From NCBI GenBank assembly GCA_944381335.1, contig CALWKT010000006.1:1-7954 (forward strand): 7,954 bases of DNA, written 5' to 3'. Made by a program: the position numbers and the translations under genes. Under the pieces are notes generated by a model, which made no database searches, was not told the DNA's origin, and worked only from the letters and a program-made list of their open reading frames with translations. Below, one piece after another: positions 5,366 to 7,954 of this stretch. Position 1 is the stretch's first letter. Each line of letters opens with the position of its first letter. The stretch comes from an uncultured Christensenellaceae bacterium. Its GTDB lineage: Bacteria > Bacillota_A > Clostridia > Christensenellales > UBA3700.

Positions 5366-6268
5366 TTACGCCAGATTGAGAAGATCTTCATCCGTAACGG
5401 CGTAACCAGTATAGGTCATCTTGTTGTAGCAGGTCTCCTTGCAGGTCGTCTCCATAATGTTTTTAGCCTTGCCACTGTAAGTCTCGCTCCTGTACCACGC
5501 GGTAAACCTCATTTTGCCGCCGATATTTTTCACGGCAACGTCTATCACGGTGTTCTCCATCTTCAAAGTGCTTTCCGGCGCAGACATGTTGCCTGCGTAT
5601 TCGCTGAGAAGGGTGGGCTGATATTTCTTCATCGCCTCTTTGCTACAATCGAAAATGAGCGTGAAGTAATATACGTCGCCGACTTTGTACACGTTGTCGC
5701 TGAATTCCTGCGCAAGACAAGCCTTGTCCGTCAGTTCGTATATCGTCCAGCGCTCTGTCATCAGATAGTTCTTTTCTGCCACGTCCCCGGTGAATGGAAC
5801 AAACTCGCCCCACTTCTTCACCGTATATTCCGCCCCGCTCAGATCGAGATCGTTTTCGTGCGTCACGCTGAGCTCGTAAGCGTTGTTTCCGTCGTAATAG
5901 TATCTCACGGCTGAAGTCATATCGGAGACCACGCCGTCGCCTTTTGTTATCTCCTGATTGAATATTCTGTCGCCTTCGACCTTTCTTTTCATCTGCACGC
6001 TTCGCGTACCCATGACCCCGAGCACGGACGACACAGAAAAACTCAGCGTCTCCTCTCTGAAATACGCGTCGTCTTCAAGCCAGTTTGCATGAGCCTGCGT
6101 GAACAGATCGAACGCGCTCATCCCTTCCACTCTGTATTTTTCGTCAGAAGTGCCCAGATATTCGTCGTCAGCCGCAACGTCTTTTATTTCTTTCTTGCAC
6201 GCGACCGCGCAAAGACACGTTCCAAGCAACGTTAATATCAGGGTAATTATGCAAAATATTCTCTTCAT
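5366..6268 (-). CDS. Lipoprotein of unknown function
   Basis: This 300-residue protein starts with a classic lipoprotein signal: MKR, a hydrophobic stretch at 4-20, then AVAC with the lipid-bearing Cys at 24 followed by KKE. It should be cleaved by signal peptidase II and anchored to the outer face of the cytoplasmic membrane. The mature part is hydrophilic and probably beta-rich, with stretches such as VRYYYDGNNAYELSV (121-135) and VYYFTLIFDCS (199-209) that resemble LolA-like or DUF-type lipoproteins of Clostridia; this resemblance is an impression, not a match. Mature Cys residues lie at 184, 208, 276 and 280. No enzyme motif was seen. The ribosome binding site is weak (GGG stretches only), but the promoter is strong and the leader about 25 bases. 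It is a single-gene unit ending at the shared terminator at 5319-5350. Confidence 0.8.
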   Translation of the reverse strand: MKRIFCIITLILTLLGTCLCAVACKKEIKDVAADDEYLGTSDEKYRVEGMSAFDLFTQAHANWLEDDAYFREETLSFSVSSVLGVMGTRSVQMKRKVEGDRIFNQEITKGDGVVSDMTSAVRYYYDGNNAYELSVTHENDLDLSGAEYTVKKWGEFVPFTGDVAEKNYLMTERWTIYELTDKACLAQEFSDNVYKVGDVYYFTLIFDCSKEAMKKYQPTLLSEYAGNMSAPESTLKMENTVIDVAVKNIGGKMRFTAWYRSETYSGKAKNIMETTCKETCYNKMTYTGYAVTDEDLLNLA

Positions 6269-6299
6269 ACGCCCGGTTTTCCCAAATTACTTTACATAT

Positions 6300-6328
6300 A
6301 TTATACATTAATCTCGGAAAACTATCAA
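6300..6328 (-). promoter_or_regulatory. Promoter of the lipoprotein gene
   Basis: On the minus strand TTGATA (6323-6328) and a perfect TATAAT (6300-6305) are exactly 17 bases apart, a near-consensus sigma-A promoter. Transcription should begin near 6293, about 25 bases before the ATG at 6268. Confidence 0.8.
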
Positions 6329-6369
6329 CCCTGAATTCTCTTTCGGCATTTGCGCCTGAAGTCTCCTGC

Positions 6370-6416
6370 CGCTAACGTAGCGTCTCCCGCGGGCAGACAC
6401 GGAGCGCCGCGCCCGC
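6370..6416. repeat. GC-rich cluster of small inverted repeats
   Basis: Between the phosphoesterase terminator and the lipoprotein promoter lies a GC-rich stretch with consecutive possible hairpins. CGCTA/TAGCG occupies 6370-6382 with a three-base loop. GTCTCC/GG-AGAC occupies 6382-6398 with a CGCG loop and one bulge. An alternative GCGGGC/GCCCGC pair spans 6389-6416. No gene lies in it. It could be a dispersed intergenic element, which cannot be tested from one copy. Confidence 0.3.
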
Positions 6417-6450
6417 CCGGTATACGGCGTTCGGTCCGGCGTTTTGATGT

Positions 6451-6474
6451 AAAAAAAAGGGGCTTGCGCCCCTT
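6451..6474 (-). terminator. Rho-independent terminator of the phosphoesterase gene
   Basis: On the minus strand AAGGGGC pairs with GCCCCTT (plus-strand 6457-6463 with 6468-6474) around a GCAA loop, a stable GNRA tetraloop, followed by a U-run from the eight A at 6451-6458. It begins two bases after the stop codon at 6477-6479. Confidence 0.93.
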
Positions 6475-6476
6475 CG

Positions 6477-7637
6477 TCAATCTGTCACAACGTATTCGTG
6501 CGTCACGCTCCTCTTTTCTCCCACCCGGAACACGGTGCCGCCGTTCTTGTCATCGTCGTTATAGCACCTGTCGCCGGTTTTGAGCGCGTAGGTGAGCCTG
6601 ACGCCTTTGTAGATCAGAGAGTAGTCGTTGACGTGGTCGTGCCCGGCGAACACATACTTCGTGCTCCCTTCTTCAAGGATCGCGTCAAACATGCCGCTGT
6701 TCTTCTTGCTGCAACACACGTCTTCTCTCATCTCTCCGAAAAAGCCGTATTCCTCGCTCTTGCCGCTGAGCAGATAATCGCAATATGCGTAATAGTACTC
6801 CGGCAGGGCGATATGTATGAACAGCGCGGATTCCGGCGCAGGCGCACCTTTGCTCTCATTGTATTCCGCGGCGCCGCGAACGCACCAACGGTACCATTCG
6901 ACCTGCCCGGGCTGAATATATGCGTAATCGTGCCCGATCTGTCTCTCGACAAGTTCTCCGTTCTTATCCCGCTTGAGCTGAAAATCGTCGTCAAGCTCCC
7001 AGTAATACATCTTGTCCTCTTCCGGCATATCTCCGAAATCTGCGCCCGACCCCGAATCCATCATTATCAGAGACTCGACTATCACGTCTCCTTCCATTAT
7101 GTTGATGACGTAGTTCCCGACTCCTCCGATATTGCCGGGGCCCTTCCTGAACAGGCAGTATTCCGACTCTTCGTACTTTTCCGCCGCCGCGTTCAGATCC
7201 ACGTTGCCTTCGCCGTCGTGATTGCCGTTTATCGGCGCCCACGGTATCCTGAAAGAATCCATAAATTCGATAAGGTCTTCAATGGAATATTTTACGAACG
7301 GCGCCCAGATCTGGTCGCCAGTCATCGTGATCAGATCAGGCTGTACCCTTGCGACAAGCTCTCTGATCGTCTCTTCAGTCTGCGTGCGCTGACCTGCGAC
7401 GTCAAGAAAATCGTTGTACTGTATGTCTGTGAGATTGAGAACAACGAAATCCTTACCCGGCGTTTTCTGCAACGTAATTGTATTCTCTATTTTGTACTCC
7501 ATATCCGCCTCCCATACTTCGGCACTGGGCGTCCCCTTTACCGAACTGAGTGCAAAACCCGCCGCAAAAACCCCGACGACTACAACTATAGACGCCAATA
7601 CGGCAATAAATATTTTTAACCCTCTGTGCTTTTTCAT
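6477..7637 (-). CDS. Calcineurin-like metallophosphoesterase, membrane-anchored or secreted
   Basis: This 386-residue protein has a basic start (MKKHRGLK) and one hydrophobic segment at about 9-30, so the rest acts outside the cytoplasmic membrane, either anchored or released. The metallophosphoesterase metal-site blocks appear in order: LTDIQ (Asp71, Gln73), GDQ (Gly107-Asp108), GNHD (138-141), HIALPE (His275) and GHDH (332-335). The first block usually reads DxH; Gln replaces His, as in some relatives with a DxQ motif. YIQPGQVEWY (240-249), GEMREDVC (301-308) and GHDHVNDY (332-339) resemble the Dcr2-type subgroup. It should hydrolyse a phosphomonoester or phosphodiester with two metal ions; the substrate is unknown. 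GGAGG (7651-7655) lies 13 bases before the ATG, a rather long spacing. It is a single-gene unit with its own promoter and terminator. Confidence 0.88.
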   Translation of the reverse strand: MKKHRGLKIFIAVLASIVVVVGVFAAGFALSSVKGTPSAEVWEADMEYKIENTITLQKTPGKDFVVLNLTDIQYNDFLDVAGQRTQTEETIRELVARVQPDLITMTGDQIWAPFVKYSIEDLIEFMDSFRIPWAPINGNHDGEGNVDLNAAAEKYEESEYCLFRKGPGNIGGVGNYVINIMEGDVIVESLIMMDSGSGADFGDMPEEDKMYYWELDDDFQLKRDKNGELVERQIGHDYAYIQPGQVEWYRWCVRGAAEYNESKGAPAPESALFIHIALPEYYYAYCDYLLSGKSEEYGFFGEMREDVCCSKKNSGMFDAILEEGSTKYVFAGHDHVNDYSLIYKGVRLTYALKTGDRCYNDDDKNGGTVFRVGEKRSVTHEYVVTD

Positions 7638-7721
7638 AACAAACGCTGTCCCTCCGTGAAGCTACCTTAACCCGAAAATATACTGCTTTTCAGCTAAACG
7701 TTCGGTTTTGCACCTGAGTAT

Positions 7722-7750
7722 ATTTTACACGGTTTTGCCGATGTTTTCAA
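7722..7750 (-). promoter_or_regulatory. Promoter of the phosphoesterase gene
   Basis: On the minus strand TTGAAA (7745-7750) and TAAAAT (7722-7727) are 17 bases apart. Transcription would begin near 7715, giving a leader of nearly 80 bases. An inverted repeat spans the -35 region. Confidence 0.65.
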
Positions 7751-7788
7751 GTCCTGCCAACAATTTACGTCAGCTTTACGGCAAAATC
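7731..7788. repeat. Inverted repeat around the phosphoesterase -35
   Basis: TTTTGCCG (7733-7740) and CGGCAAAA (7779-7786) are perfect inverted copies, extendable to ten pairs with one G-T wobble (7731-7788). The 38-base centre contains the -35 box, and the left arm fills much of the promoter spacer. It could be a two-site operator. As an RNA hairpin for the gene ending at 7796 it has a long loop and no following U-run, so it is a poor terminator. Confidence 0.4.
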
Positions 7789-7795
7789 AATCGTT

Positions 7796-7954
7796 TTACA
7801 GTTTGTCTCTCATTATATCCCATTCGTAATTGACGTTCTTATACCAGAGCGCCCACTTAAGCCCCGCCGTAACGGCATACCAGGGTCTTACTTTTCCTCT
7901 GTAAAGATATTGAGGACATATCGAACATTTTATTGCAGAAAAATAACCGCGTTT
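7796..7954 (-). CDS. C-terminal fragment of an unidentified protein
   Basis: The minus-strand frame is open from the right edge to a TAA at 7796-7798, giving the last 52 residues. The visible sequence includes KCSICPQYLYRGKVRPWYAV and ends NVNYEWDIMRDKL. It is rich in Trp, Tyr and Lys and has one CxxC (KCSIC). No family was recognised. It reads toward the phosphoesterase gene 158 bases downstream, which has its own promoter, and no convincing terminator separates them, so partial read-through is possible. The frame is supported by being open to the edge and by protein-like composition. Confidence 0.6.
   Translation of the reverse strand, partial: KRGYFSAIKCSICPQYLYRGKVRPWYAVTAGLKWALWYKNVNYEWDIMRDKL

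Noticed and set aside
6498..7619. A 373-residue open frame on the plus strand opposite the phosphoesterase
   Set aside because: The minus-strand frame has all metallophosphoesterase motifs, an RBS, a promoter and a terminator. The antisense frame has no recognisable motif or RBS and is a by-product of codon bias.
1..7954. CRISPR arrays, tRNA, rRNA, insertion sequences or prophage genes
   Set aside because: No regularly spaced direct repeats, cloverleaf-like sequences, transposase motifs or phage structural genes were seen on either strand.

Overview
The window looks like chromosomal DNA from a low-to-moderate-GC member of the Bacillota, most likely an uncultured gut Clostridia-type lineage. 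This is an inference from GGAG-type ribosome binding sites, a TTG start codon, sigma-A-like promoters (several with 17-base spacers), compact hairpin terminators with T-runs, and a Gram-positive-style lipoprotein. No rRNA, tRNA, insertion sequence, CRISPR array or phage gene was recognised. Both ends of the window cut through genes.

Layout from left to right. (a) Positions 1-222 hold the 3' end of a plus-strand gene of unknown function. It converges on a minus-strand operon, and a bidirectional terminator at 242-273 separates them. (b) Positions 329-3617, minus strand, are a tightly packed four-gene operon read from right to left: an AAA_33-type P-loop kinase, a divergent guanylate-kinase homologue, a predicted beta-helix protein fused to a two-helix ion-channel-like pore domain, and a D-2-hydroxyacid dehydrogenase homologue. 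The first three genes overlap by 16 and 13 bases and the last gap is 12 bases. A good promoter carrying a perfect operator-like palindrome lies just upstream at 3642-3677. (c) Positions 3618-4034 are a 417-base divergent intergenic region with that promoter, an unexplained hairpin plus T-run, and two tandem plus-strand promoters. (d) Positions 4035-5282, plus strand, encode a stand-alone condensation/acetyltransferase-fold enzyme with an HxxxDG motif, followed by a bidirectional terminator. (e) Positions 5366-6268, minus strand, encode a lipoprotein of unknown function with its own promoter. (f) Positions 6477-7637, minus strand, encode a membrane-anchored or secreted calcineurin-like metallophosphoesterase with its own promoter and terminator. 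(g) Positions 7796-7954, minus strand, are the 3' end of an unidentified gene.

The most interesting unit is operon (b). Two small nucleotide-binding kinases are translationally coupled to a membrane protein that joins a 20-residue-per-turn beta-helix to a channel-like pore with a degenerate selectivity filter. The fourth gene is a dehydrogenase whose expected catalytic Glu is absent from its usual place. Three of the four proteins depart from their family at functional positions, which suggests a specialised pathway rather than housekeeping metabolism. A signal-plus-membrane-effector system is one possible reading, but that is a hypothesis and nothing in the sequence proves it. Regions (d)-(f) look like independent single-gene transcription units.
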